From Rhodothermales bacterium (GTDB lineage Bacteria; Bacteroidota; Rhodothermia; Rhodothermales; UBA10348): a DNA stretch of 64,000 nucleotides. The notes below the pieces were generated by a model. The model saw only the letters and a program-made list of their open reading frames with translations. It was not told the origin of the DNA and did no database searches. The stretch spans positions 181,398 through 245,397 of the forward strand of contig JAEPNP010000006.1 of NCBI GenBank assembly GCA_017643395.1, written 5' to 3'. Below are positions 34,260 to 42,803 of this stretch, piece after piece. Made by a program: the position numbers and the translations under genes. The first letter of the stretch is position 1. Every line of letters begins with the position of its first letter.

Positions 34260-36470
34260 ATGCAGCTACCCATACCCCGGCGAAAGAAAACCGCTCCTAC
34301 CCGGACGCGGTCGCTGCTGATGGGCCTGCTGTTTACAGGGGCCACCGCGCTGGCACTGGTCTACCACATCCTTGCCTGGAGTGGTCAGCCCCCGTCCCAG
34401 GCGCTGGCGCTGGGCTACGACGTCGTGATCATGATTGGCTACGGCGGGCTTTGGGCGCTCCTGGCCGAGTCCTTCGCGAGACGCAGACCCGCACCCGCCA
34501 AGTCGTTCTGGTCCACGGCCCTGGCGGCCAGTGTCGTCATCGTGGTCTCGCATCTGGTGCTGCTGATTGCGCGCCCCCCCGCCTCGGTGGATCCGAGTCT
34601 GGCCCTTGGGTTCGATTTCGAGACCGGTGCCCCGCTTTCGCTGGCCACGGTGTTCAAGATGAACATCATCGGGCTGCTCTACGGGACATTCGCTGTGATA
34701 CTGATGCTGCGCATCAAGGACCTCGTGCTGGTCAAACGTACCCGGTCCTCGCAGCGGAACTGGTACCTCATGGTCGGCGCCATGGTGGTGACCGCGCTCT
34801 CGGTGATCGGGATCCGGGCAGGCGAGCCGCTGGGCGACCTCCAGACCATCTCCATGATCGTGGCCGTCGTCTTCATGGTGGTCTGCTCGTTCCGGCTGTC
34901 CTGGATTGTGTTTCTCAGTTTTCGGGAGAAGATGGTGGCCATCGGTCTCTCGCTGCTCCTGCTCCTTGTGTTGGTGTTGGGCATCGGCATCATGGGTGAC
35001 CCGATCCTGACGGAATCCACCTTGCCGGGCAGTCACACGTATGTGCAGAGCTTCAGCTATCCGCTGGCCATGTTCAGCAGCCTGGCGGCCATCTTCGGCA
35101 TCCTCTACTGCACGACCACGGTGCTTTCGCTGCTCTTCCATCTGCCGACCACCGGCGAATTTGAGGCTCGGGCAGGCGAGCGTGCAGCCATGCAGAGTCT
35201 GACCACCATTGTGGGGCAGGTGCTTGACTCAGATCGGTTGCACGCGGCGATCGCGGCGTCGCCGGTGGAGGCGGGCATTGCGAGTTCGGCATGGCTGGCC
35301 ATTGCCGATCCCGAGTCGGGCACGCTCACGCCGAGAGTGGTTGCCGCCTCTCGGGTCGGCCCGGAGGAAGTCGGCCAGCTGGTTGACCTCCACGGCCTGT
35401 TTGAGGAGGCCACCAGCGGGATGAATCCCATCGTACTGGAGCAGGCGGTCAGGGATCACCGCGTGCGGGCGAAAGCGGCAAGCAGTATTTCCAGCATGGT
35501 CGTCGCCCCTCTGATCGGCCGGGACCGTTTTCTGGGCGCGCTCTTCGCCTGCAAGGAGGTGGTCCGCGGTTTCGAACGGGACGAGGTGGATACCATCGCC
35601 ATCCTGGCCGCCCAGGCCAGCCTGGCCATCGAAAATGCCAATCTGTTCGAACAGCAGGTCGAAAAGGAGCGCCTGAAACGAGAGCTCGCCATCGCCCGGG
35701 AAGTGCAGCAGCGACTGCTTCCGCAGACCGTGCCCAGCATTGCCGGTCTTTCCGTGGCCGCGTCGAGCGTGCCCGCCCAGGAGGTCGGCGGCGACTACTA
35801 CGACTTTGTGCACCTCTCGGAAGACCGGCTGGGGATCATCATTGCGGATGTCTCGGGCAAGGGCACTTCGGCCGCCTTCTACATGGCCGAAATGCAAGGC
35901 ATCTTCCAGTCCGTATCCCGGCTGGCGCCGACCCCGGCGGACTTTCTGGAGCATGCGAACACGGCACTCTCCCAGTCGCTGGATCGCAACGTGTTCGTAT
36001 CCGTGATCTACGGCCTTGTGGACACCCGCAAGCAGGAGTTTGTGCTGGCCCGCGCCGGGCACTGCCCCGCGGCGGCAGTCGGTATTGACGGCAAAGCCCG
36101 CTTTCTCCGCTCGCAGGGAATCGGCCTGGGGCTGGACCGGGGGAGTCTGTTCCGACAGGCGCTGACCGAGACCCGCATCGCACTGCAACCAGGCGATGTG
36201 TACGTGCTCTACACCGACGGGGTCGTGGAATCGCGGGCTCCCGACGGTAGCGAATATGGCTATGACCGGCTCCTGGAAGTCCTTTCAGACGTGCGCCAGG
36301 AGTCCGCAGAAGGCATTCACACGGCGCTGATCACCGACCTGAACACCTTTATCACCGAGAACGGCGAATACGGAGACGACATGACACTCATGGTCCTCAA
36401 GTGGCACGGCCTGGCGGCCCTGCCCGAGGCCGCTGAGCTGGACATGGCGGGAGCCGTGCAGCACGCGTAG
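34260..36470 (+). CDS. Membrane GAF-SpoIIE serine phosphatase (RsbU/RsbP-like)
   Basis: 736 residues: about seven membrane helices (residues 20-300), a GAF-like sensor domain (about 300-470), a short coiled linker with KRELAIAREVQQ, and a PP2C SpoIIE domain (about 500-725) with VGGDYYDF, ADVSGKG and YTDGVVESR. It probably dephosphorylates the STAS protein encoded 36 bases downstream and so releases its target from the kinase. ATG 34260 precedes the first Arg/Lys-rich turn and helix; the frame upstream is open but non-family. The 230-base divergent gap to 34029 shows GC-rich palindromes but no promoter I trust. Confidence 0.9.
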   Translation: MQLPIPRRKKTAPTRTRSLLMGLLFTGATALALVYHILAWSGQPPSQALALGYDVVIMIGYGGLWALLAESFARRRPAPAKSFWSTALAASVVIVVSHLVLLIARPPASVDPSLALGFDFETGAPLSLATVFKMNIIGLLYGTFAVILMLRIKDLVLVKRTRSSQRNWYLMVGAMVVTALSVIGIRAGEPLGDLQTISMIVAVVFMVVCSFRLSWIVFLSFREKMVAIGLSLLLLLVLVLGIGIMGDPILTESTLPGSHTYVQSFSYPLAMFSSLAAIFGILYCTTTVLSLLFHLPTTGEFEARAGERAAMQSLTTIVGQVLDSDRLHAAIAASPVEAGIASSAWLAIADPESGTLTPRVVAASRVGPEEVGQLVDLHGLFEEATSGMNPIVLEQAVRDHRVRAKAASSISSMVVAPLIGRDRFLGALFACKEVVRGFERDEVDTIAILAAQASLAIENANLFEQQVEKERLKRELAIAREVQQRLLPQTVPSIAGLSVAASSVPAQEVGGDYYDFVHLSEDRLGIIIADVSGKGTSAAFYMAEMQGIFQSVSRLAPTPADFLEHANTALSQSLDRNVFVSVIYGLVDTRKQEFVLARAGHCPAAAVGIDGKARFLRSQGIGLGLDRGSLFRQALTETRIALQPGDVYVLYTDGVVESRAPDGSEYGYDRLLEVLSDVRQESAEGIHTALITDLNTFITENGEYGDDMTLMVLKWHGLAALPEAAELDMAGAVQHA

Positions 36471-36506
36471 TTTGCGCCGGCCACTCCAGAACACCAATCC
36501 GTCAGC

Positions 36507-36869
36507 ATGAGCAGTTTTTCAGTAGGCTTCCGATCAGTCGGCCGGGTCCAGGTCCTCGACCTGAAGGGCGAGCTGGACGCGCATACCGCAGCCGAACTGG
36601 AAGCCGCCATTCAGAAGTGTCAGGAGGATGACTGTGTGCAGATCCTCGTGAACGGCGCAAACCTGAACTACATCTCGAGCGCGGGCCTGGGCGTTTTCAT
36701 GGCGTACATCGAAGAGATCCGCGAGCGTGGGGGCGATATCAAGATCGCCGCGCTGCAGCCCAAGGTGTACAACGTCTTCGACTTGCTGGGCTTCCCGATG
36801 CTGTTCGACATCGTCGAGTCCGAGAACGATGCCGTCGGCAAGTTCGATACGCCGCCCGCCAGCGCCTGA
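36507..36869 (+). CDS. STAS-domain anti-anti-sigma factor (SpoIIAA/RsbV-like)
   Basis: 120-residue STAS protein. The phosphorylation loop YISSAGLGV carries the candidate Ser57 (or Ser58). In partner switching, the non-phosphorylated protein captures the kinase and frees the regulated factor; SpoIIE phosphatases reactivate it. It lies between the phosphatase and the kinase genes on the same strand, gaps 36 and 13 bases, so all three should be one operon. Confidence 0.93.
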   Translation: MSSFSVGFRSVGRVQVLDLKGELDAHTAAELEAAIQKCQEDDCVQILVNGANLNYISSAGLGVFMAYIEEIRERGGDIKIAALQPKVYNVFDLLGFPMLFDIVESENDAVGKFDTPPASA

Positions 36870-36882
36870 GGTCCTCAGCACC

Positions 36883-37302
36883 GTGACCAAACGCATCCAC
36901 AAATTGACCATCCCGAGCTCGACGCGCTACCTGGAGGACGTGCGTCAGTTCGTGGAGGTCCATGCCGCGGATGCCAAATTCCCCGAGGACACGGTGGAGC
37001 AGCTCAAGATGGCCGTGGACGAGGCATGCGCCAACGTCATAAAGCACGCCTACAAGGGGGAGGCTGAACACCCCATCGACATCGCCGTCATCGTGCAACC
37101 GGATCGCTTCACCGTGCGGATTCGGGACGAGGGCGAGAGCTTTGATCCGAGCAACTACACGGAGCCCGATCTGATGAAGTTCGCGCGCGCGCGTCGGGCC
37201 GGCGGCCTGGGTGTGCACATCATGCGCCGCCTGATGGATCAGGTCGAGTACAAGAAGCGCGGGCGGAAGAACGAGTGCTGCCTGACCAAGTACCGCTCCT
37301 GA
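36883..37302 (+). CDS. RsbW/SpoIIAB-like serine kinase (anti-sigma type)
   Basis: 139-residue GHKL ATPase with an N-box DEACANVIKHAY, a G1 box RDEGESFDP and the glycine-rich RRAGGLGVHIM. These kinases phosphorylate STAS antagonists and may hold a sigma factor or another output. Start GTG 36883 is chosen because the preceding frame overlaps the STAS gene and shows no family sequence; GTG lies 13 bases after the STAS stop. No sigma-factor gene is next to it, so the output is unknown. Confidence 0.88.
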   Translation: MTKRIHKLTIPSSTRYLEDVRQFVEVHAADAKFPEDTVEQLKMAVDEACANVIKHAYKGEAEHPIDIAVIVQPDRFTVRIRDEGESFDPSNYTEPDLMKFARARRAGGLGVHIMRRLMDQVEYKKRGRKNECCLTKYRS

Positions 37303-37318
37303 ACTGGTCCAGGCGGTC

Positions 37319-38050
37319 TCAGGTCGCGAAGCCTGTGTACATGGAGGCGATGCCGAACGTCATGCGTCGCTGCGCGACATCCCGGTATCCGGCATTTCGC
37401 ATGCGCGCCAGGAAGTCTTCCCCATCCGGAAACACGGCGATCGAGTCCGGCAGATAGCGGTACGCCCCGGAATCACCGCTCAGCCACCCGCCCACGCGCG
37501 GCAAAATGTGTTTGCTGTACAGGCCGTAGGCCTGCTTGATCGGAAATGCAGTCGGATGACTGAATTCCAGGACCACCAGCTTGCCACCAGGTTTGAGCAC
37601 GCGAGCCATGTCCCGGAGACCGGCATCGAGGTCCTCGAAATTGCGAACGCCGAACGCGACCATGGCCGCGTCGAACTCGTCTGATTCAAACGGCAGATTC
37701 TCGGCATCGCCGTAGCGTAGCGTCACCCGGCCTTTCAGGTCGGGTGAGTTGAGCTTCTCCCTACCGTAGACCAGCATTTCCTCGGCGATGTCCACTCCGG
37801 TCACCTGAGGGACCCCGGCCCGGACGCACTCGATGGCCAGGTCTCCGGTTCCGGTGGCCACGTCCAGCACACGACTCGGAGCTACGTCCTTGACCGCCTG
37901 CACGACACGCTTGCGCCACCCGCGATCGATGCCCATGCTCAGCACCCGATTCAGGAGGTCGTACCGGGGCGCGATGGTGTCGAACATCGCCGCCACATCG
38001 CTCTTCTTGCCCGCCGCTGCGGCCGGTGAAGGATAGTTCTCGGTACTCAT
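37319..38050 (-). CDS. ubiE: Demethylmenaquinone C-methyltransferase
   Basis: 243-residue UbiE/MenG methyltransferase, last step of menaquinone synthesis. The UbiE-type start FDTIAPRYDLLNRVLSMG (about residues 23-40) and SAM motif VLDVATGTGDLA (61-72) are clear. It lies one base downstream of pfkA and converges on the kinase gene. Menaquinone as the quinone is inferred from the proposed lineage. Confidence 0.94.
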   Translation of the reverse strand: MSTENYPSPAAAAGKKSDVAAMFDTIAPRYDLLNRVLSMGIDRGWRKRVVQAVKDVAPSRVLDVATGTGDLAIECVRAGVPQVTGVDIAEEMLVYGREKLNSPDLKGRVTLRYGDAENLPFESDEFDAAMVAFGVRNFEDLDAGLRDMARVLKPGGKLVVLEFSHPTAFPIKQAYGLYSKHILPRVGGWLSGDSGAYRYLPDSIAVFPDGEDFLARMRNAGYRDVAQRRMTFGIASMYTGFAT

Positions 38051-38051
38051 G

Positions 38052-39041
38052 TCAACGCAGCTGCTCGGTCAGCTTGAGCAATTCGTAATTGATGGCCTTG
38101 CTGCGGCCCCAGACGTTCTTGGAAGGCGTCAACCGGATGTCCCCGTTGATTACGCCCACCATCACGTTGTAGTGACCTTCCATCAGCGAGTCGACGGCAG
38201 CGGCACCCAGGCGGCTTGCCAGGACCCGATCCCGGGCCGTCGGTGAGCCACCCCGCTGGGTATGTCCCAGAATGCAGACCTTGAGGTCGATGTGGTCGAA
38301 GCCCGCATCTGCCCGCAATGCCTGCGCAATGCTGTTTGCACCGCCGAGCTCATCGCCTTCCGCCACGACCACGATTGAGGAGCGGCTGGAGCTGCTCATC
38401 TGGGACCGGATCTGGCGCTTGACCTCATCGAGATCGGACAGCATCTCCGGGATCAGTACCAACTCGGCTCCGCCTCCAATCCCGCAATTCAGCGCAATAA
38501 AGCCGGCGTCCCTGCCCATGACCTCGACCAGGAAGAGACGGTCATGTGCGTCGGCCGTATCACGGATCTTGTCGATGTTCTCCAGGGCGGTATTCAGCGC
38601 CGTGTCATAGCCGATGGTCTCGTCGGTGCCGAACAGGTCATTGTCGATCGTACCCGGACAGCCGACCAGCGGGAACCCGTGTTCGTCATAGAATACGGAC
38701 GCCCCCTGCAGACTCCCGTCGCCTCCGATGGCGATCAGACCCTCCACCCCGGCCTTCTTCAGGTTCTCGGCGGCCTTTGCTCGCCCCTCTGCCGTGCGAA
38801 ACGCCTGGGACCGGGCGCTCTTCAGGATGGTGCCACCTTTCTGCACGATGTTGGAGACCGACTTCCCGTCCATCTCCACCATGTCGTCCTCTATCATGCC
38901 CTGGTAGCCGCGCCGGATGCCGACGACTTCCAGGTCATACGACAGCGCGGTGCGCACGACCGCTCGCACGCAGGCATTCATCCCGGGTGCATCGCCACCG
39001 GAAGTAAAGACTCCAAGACGGGTGATATCGCTCATGGTCAT
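38052..39041 (-). CDS. pfkA: ATP-dependent 6-phosphofructokinase
   Basis: 329 residues. The ATP-type signature GGDAPGMN is followed by IGGDGSLQGA and the catalytic CPGTIDNDLFGTD; the Gly residues at GGDGS and PGTIDND point to ATP use and not pyrophosphate (which has GGDDT and PKTIDND). Commits fructose 6-phosphate to glycolysis. ATG 39041 and ATG 39035 are both possible starts. Middle gene of the aat-pfkA-ubiE run; gap to aat is 74 bases. Confidence 0.95.
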   Translation of the reverse strand: MTMSDITRLGVFTSGGDAPGMNACVRAVVRTALSYDLEVVGIRRGYQGMIEDDMVEMDGKSVSNIVQKGGTILKSARSQAFRTAEGRAKAAENLKKAGVEGLIAIGGDGSLQGASVFYDEHGFPLVGCPGTIDNDLFGTDETIGYDTALNTALENIDKIRDTADAHDRLFLVEVMGRDAGFIALNCGIGGGAELVLIPEMLSDLDEVKRQIRSQMSSSSRSSIVVVAEGDELGGANSIAQALRADAGFDHIDLKVCILGHTQRGGSPTARDRVLASRLGAAAVDSLMEGHYNVMVGVINGDIRLTPSKNVWGRSKAINYELLKLTEQLR

Positions 39042-39115
39042 GTAGGTGCGGCGACTTAGATGCGGGTTGGACGCGGTGGATCTGCCAAAGGCGTTGAAGA
39101 TCAGTAGAAACGGGT

Positions 39116-39724
39116 CTAGCCGAGCAGTTGCGCCACAAGCGGATCCGCGTCGGCCCCCAAACGAAGCGCGCGGTTCAGCAACTCCTCGTACTGCGTGTCC
39201 TCGACTTCATAGGCACCGAACTGGCGGAGGTGGTCCGTCATAAACTGCGCATCCAGGAGCAGAAATGAACGCTCACGCAGCCAGTTGACCAGCTCGACGA
39301 GGGCCACCTTCGACGCATCGCGATGCCGATGAAACATGGACTCAGCGAAGAATGCCCTCCCGAGCATCATCCCGTAGATGCCACCGACCAGTCGACCCTC
39401 CCGGTAGACCGACATGCAGTAGGCCCGGCCCAGGCCGTGCAGTTCCAGGAAAACCTGAATGATCTCCTCAGAGAGCCAGGTGCCCTCCTCCCGGTCCGCA
39501 CAAGCGCGGACCACGGCTTCGAACTCGGCATTGAAGCGTGACTCGAAGCGGCCCGACCGGAGCGTGCGCTGTAGGCGCCGCGGCACGTGGAGCCCGACAA
39601 TGGGAATGACCGTGCGGAGCTTCGGCCGGTACCAATAGACGGCACCATCCTCCTCGGAGTCCGCCATCGGGAAGTATCCCGAGGCATACGCCCGCACCAT
39701 CAGTTCGGGGGTCAACACCGTCAC
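39116..39724 (-). CDS. aat: Leucyl/phenylalanyl-tRNA-protein transferase
   Basis: 202 residues; attaches Leu or Phe to N-terminal Arg/Lys of proteins, making them ClpS/ClpAP substrates (N-end rule). Typical start PELMVRAYASGYFPMAD and the later GGIYGMMLGRAFFAESMFH are present. First gene of a minus-strand run with pfkA and ubiE, divergent from the biotin carrier gene with a 58-base gap. Confidence 0.94.
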   Translation of the reverse strand: MTVLTPELMVRAYASGYFPMADSEEDGAVYWYRPKLRTVIPIVGLHVPRRLQRTLRSGRFESRFNAEFEAVVRACADREEGTWLSEEIIQVFLELHGLGRAYCMSVYREGRLVGGIYGMMLGRAFFAESMFHRHRDASKVALVELVNWLRERSFLLLDAQFMTDHLRQFGAYEVEDTQYEELLNRALRLGADADPLVAQLLG

Positions 39725-39734
39725 GGAATCCTGA

Positions 39735-39763
39735 TCATCGCAGCACGCGGAGCAGAGTATATT
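39735..39763 (+). promoter_or_regulatory. Candidate promoter for the biotin carrier-SDR-metal transporter run
   Basis: TATATT at 39758-39763 is the only strong -10-like element in the short divergent gap, 20 bases before the GTG at 39783; the -35 region (near 39735) is weak. If real, it rules out the TTG at 39762 as start of the next gene. Confidence 0.3.
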
Positions 39764-39782
39764 GCGGCCCGAATCAGACCGC

Positions 39783-40289
39783 GTGGCCCTGGAAACCTAC
39801 CATATCGACGTCGAAGGCGACACCCACACGCTCGACGCAGACGGCAAACGCGTCGTGAGGGACAACGTGCCCCTCCCGCTGACCGTGACGCCCGTGGGAC
39901 CGGACCGCTTCGCAGTGCTGCTGGACGGATCCTCTGTCGTGGTAACGATTGAGGAACGGCTTCCCGACGGCCTCATCGTACGCACTCCCGCCGGGAGACG
40001 AGAGATCCGCTGGAAGGACCGTCGCGCCCTGCTTCTGGAGTCGATGGGCTTTGAGAATTCGCAGGGTGCCGCCGAGCGCGAGGTCCGGGCTCCCATGCCC
40101 GGCCTGGTACTCAAGGTGCTGGTTGAACCTGGAACAGAGGTGTCTGCCGGAGACGGCCTGGTGGTTCTTGAGGCCATGAAAATGGAAAATGAGCTTCGCG
40201 CTGCTTCGGCGGGCACCGTTGAGTCCGTCTCCGTGGTGCCCGGAGATGCCGTCGGCAAGGACGCGTTGCTGATCAGACTGGCCTCCTGA
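39783..40289 (+). CDS. Biotin/lipoyl-domain carrier protein (BCCP-like)
   Basis: About 168 residues. The C-terminal 75 residues are a biotinyl domain with the biotin-accepting Lys in EAMKMENEL; the N-terminal 95 residues resemble the beta-barrel adaptor region found before the biotin domain in acyl-CoA carboxylase alpha chains. It could serve a propionyl- or acetyl-CoA carboxylase, but no biotin carboxylase or carboxyltransferase is nearby. The start is uncertain: GTG 39783 or TTG 39762. Its TGA overlaps the ATG of the next gene (TGATG). Confidence 0.85.
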   Translation: MALETYHIDVEGDTHTLDADGKRVVRDNVPLPLTVTPVGPDRFAVLLDGSSVVVTIEERLPDGLIVRTPAGRREIRWKDRRALLLESMGFENSQGAAEREVRAPMPGLVLKVLVEPGTEVSAGDGLVVLEAMKMENELRAASAGTVESVSVVPGDAVGKDALLIRLAS

Positions 40290-41263
40290 TGCGTGTGACC
40301 CTTGTGACCGGCGGCTCGGGCTTCGTCGGGACCTGGCTGGTGCGAGCCCTGCTTGATGCTGGCGATGAGGTCCGCGTGCTGGCGCGCAACCCCGCCAGAC
40401 TTGACCGCCTGCCGGTGGAGCGCCTGCAAGTGATCGAAGGGGACGTGACGGACCCGGAACCTGTGCAGCAGGCCGTTCGCGGGTGCGCTCGCGTGTATCA
40501 TTGTGCGGCCTTCGTCGGATTCGGGGGCGCCAGGGAGCACGCCCCGATGATGCGGGTCAACGTAGGCGGCACGCGGACGGTGGTCGACGCGTGTCTCGAG
40601 GAAGGCGTCGAACGTCTGGTGCATACCTCGTCGATTGCCGCGCTGGGCCGACCCGAACGGTCCCAGGGCTGTTATGACGAGACGACGGACTGGGTGGAGT
40701 CCTCACTCAACACCCACTACGCGCTGTCCAAACACCTCGCCGAACTCGAAATCCATCGGGGTGTAGCGGAGGGACTCGACGCCGTCATGGTGAACCCATC
40801 CCTGGTGATGGGGCCGGGGCGCCCCGGAGAGAACACCATGCGGATTGCGGGCAACCTGAAGCGCGGTAAAGTGCCCGGCATTCCTTCCGGGGCCACGAAT
40901 GTGGTCGATGTGCGGGACGTCGCAGCCGGACACATCGCTGCCATGGACCGAGGCCGAACAGGGGAACGCTACATCCTGGCCTCGGAGAACCTGACCTGGC
41001 AGGTCATTCTGTCGACTCTGGCCGACGAACTCGGCGTGCAGCCTCCCAAACGATCCATTTCGCTTCGCAAGGCCCTGGTCGCCGGAGCGGTTTCAGAGGT
41101 GTGGGCGCGAATTTCCGGACGACCCGCGCTCCTGACACGGGAGGCCGCCCGCGTGACCGGACACCGAACCTGTTATGAAAACGCCAAGGCGGTAGCGGAG
41201 CTGGGCGTTCAATTCAGGCCGTTCCTGGAGACGGCCCGTGACATGGCGGCGGCTGTTCGATGA
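40289..41263 (+). CDS. NAD(P)-dependent epimerase/dehydratase family protein (extended SDR)
   Basis: 324-residue extended SDR with the cofactor motif GGSGFVGTWL (about residues 8-17) and catalytic Tyr/Lys in YALSKHLAE. The group includes dihydroflavonol-4-reductase-like and sterol dehydrogenase-like enzymes; the substrate is not predictable. Overlaps both neighbours (TGATG before, ATGA after), so it is tied into the same transcript as the carrier protein and the metal transporter. Confidence 0.9.
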   Translation: MRVTLVTGGSGFVGTWLVRALLDAGDEVRVLARNPARLDRLPVERLQVIEGDVTDPEPVQQAVRGCARVYHCAAFVGFGGAREHAPMMRVNVGGTRTVVDACLEEGVERLVHTSSIAALGRPERSQGCYDETTDWVESSLNTHYALSKHLAELEIHRGVAEGLDAVMVNPSLVMGPGRPGENTMRIAGNLKRGKVPGIPSGATNVVDVRDVAAGHIAAMDRGRTGERYILASENLTWQVILSTLADELGVQPPKRSISLRKALVAGAVSEVWARISGRPALLTREAARVTGHRTCYENAKAVAELGVQFRPFLETARDMAAAVR

Positions 41264-42060
41264 AAGCTGTGCTCCTTGTTCTGGCTGTCGGCTTGACGGC
41301 TTGCACGTCGCCGCCGTCCCGGACCGGGGCGCCGGTGGCCACGATGCACCCTGTCTCTCTCCTGCTGGGCGACCTCACTGGAGCGCCTGTCGCCTCCATC
41401 TTGCCGGCAGGCGTGTCCCCGCACGCGTACGATCCGCTTCCGTCCGCGGCACGGCTTGCCGCTCAGTCGTCCCTGGTGGTTGGCGTGACGCCGGAAGTCG
41501 ATGGCTGGATCGAAGACCTGTCTCCTGGGCCCGTTGCGTGGTTGTTGACCCCGGAAATGGACCCTCATGCGTGGCTGGATCCCCTGGCCGTCGCTGGGCG
41601 ATTGCCTGCGCTCGCAGAGACCATGTGCGGACAGACGCCCCTGGGCTGTGATCAGCTCCGGGAGCGGGCTCGCATGCAGTCAGAAGCACTCGCACAAACC
41701 GCTGCCGACATGCAGCGTCTGCGGGGTCAGACCGTCGTCGTGGCCTCCACGTTCCTGTCTGCTTACCTGGCGCGAGCCGGCGTGGTCACCCGGTTTGTCA
41801 TCGCCCCGGTCGAAGGTGTGGAGCCCTCCCCTGCCGCGGTGCGCGCCGCCATCGACCACGCACGGGAAACCGGCATCGTGGTAGGTCAGACCGGCTTCCC
41901 GGAGCTCGCCGCGCGCCGAGTCGCCGAGGCTGCCGGCGTTCCCTTTGTTGCCGTCGATCCCGTAGGCCGTCCGGAAACGGCACCCACCTACGATGCGCTG
42001 ATTCGAGCAATCACCAGCGGGATCGCTCAGGCGGTCCGGACCGAGAACGCCACACCGTGA
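41260..42060 (+). CDS. ZnuA/TroA-family metal-binding lipoprotein of ABC transporter
   Basis: 266-residue cluster A-I solute-binding protein with a lipoprotein signal (lipobox LTAC, Cys about residue 15). Metal ligands by family alignment: His in SPHAYDP, His in DPHAWLDP, and the late Asp in AVDPVG are present, but the third position, usually His or Glu in the S-[H/E]-x-A-[F/Y] stretch, is Thr (VASTFLSAYLA). The metal (zinc or manganese) is therefore uncertain. The His-rich loop of many ZnuA proteins is absent. Translationally coupled to the ATPase gene by GTGA. Confidence 0.87.
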   Translation: MKAVLLVLAVGLTACTSPPSRTGAPVATMHPVSLLLGDLTGAPVASILPAGVSPHAYDPLPSAARLAAQSSLVVGVTPEVDGWIEDLSPGPVAWLLTPEMDPHAWLDPLAVAGRLPALAETMCGQTPLGCDQLRERARMQSEALAQTAADMQRLRGQTVVVASTFLSAYLARAGVVTRFVIAPVEGVEPSPAAVRAAIDHARETGIVVGQTGFPELAARRVAEAAGVPFVAVDPVGRPETAPTYDALIRAITSGIAQAVRTENATP

Positions 42061-42803
42061 GCATCACCCTCGCAGCAGAGAACCTGCACGTGCGCCTGGG
42101 CGAACGGGATGTACTGAGTCACGTCTCGTTCCTGGCCGAGGGCGGCGACCTCGTTGCGGTCCTGGGACCCAACGGCTCTGGCAAATCGACGCTGGTCCGC
42201 ACGCTGATCGGACTTACGCCGCCCACCGCCGGCCAACTGCTGGTCCTGGGACACGTGCCGTCTTTGGTGCCTGCGGGCTCCGTCGGATATGTGCCCCAGA
42301 TCAAGACACTCGACCGCACTTTTCCGGCCCGCGCGGTGGAACTCGTCGCCAGCGCCCGCAGCCGCGCCTGGCCGGGGCGGCTGGACCGCGAACTCAGGAC
42401 GTGGTCGGAAAGGGCGCTGGGCCGGGTCGGTGCCGCCCATCTGTCGGACCGTCAGGTCAACCAGCTCTCCGGCGGTGAACTGCAGCGTGTGTATCTGGCA
42501 CGAGCGATGGCCAGGGAAGTCGAAGTGCTGCTTCTGGACGAACCGGAAGCCGGCGTTGATGCGGCCGGCACGGCAGACCTGTACGCGCTGCTTGACGACT
42601 TTCGGGAGCAGACCGGAGGCACGGTTGTGCTGGTAACGCACGACTGGGATGCCGCCGTGCACCACGCCAGCAAGGTCCTCCTGTTGAAGGGGCGCCAGAT
42701 CGCCTTCGGCACGCCGGCCGACGCACTCAGCGAACCCAATGTCCGCGCCGCGTTCGGTCATGTCGGGCACGCCCACGGCGTGCAAACCGCCGGGGTTCGA
42801 TGA
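42057..42803 (+). CDS. Metal ABC transporter ATPase (ZnuC/MntB-like)
   Basis: 248 residues with Walker A GPNGSGKST, signature QLSGGELQR and Walker B VLLLDEPEAGVD, placing it in the zinc/manganese importer ATPase class. Start GTG 42057 overlaps the stop of the binding-protein gene. Its own stop overlaps the permease ATG. Confidence 0.94.
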   Translation: MSITLAAENLHVRLGERDVLSHVSFLAEGGDLVAVLGPNGSGKSTLVRTLIGLTPPTAGQLLVLGHVPSLVPAGSVGYVPQIKTLDRTFPARAVELVASARSRAWPGRLDRELRTWSERALGRVGAAHLSDRQVNQLSGGELQRVYLARAMAREVEVLLLDEPEAGVDAAGTADLYALLDDFREQTGGTVVLVTHDWDAAVHHASKVLLLKGRQIAFGTPADALSEPNVRAAFGHVGHAHGVQTAGVR

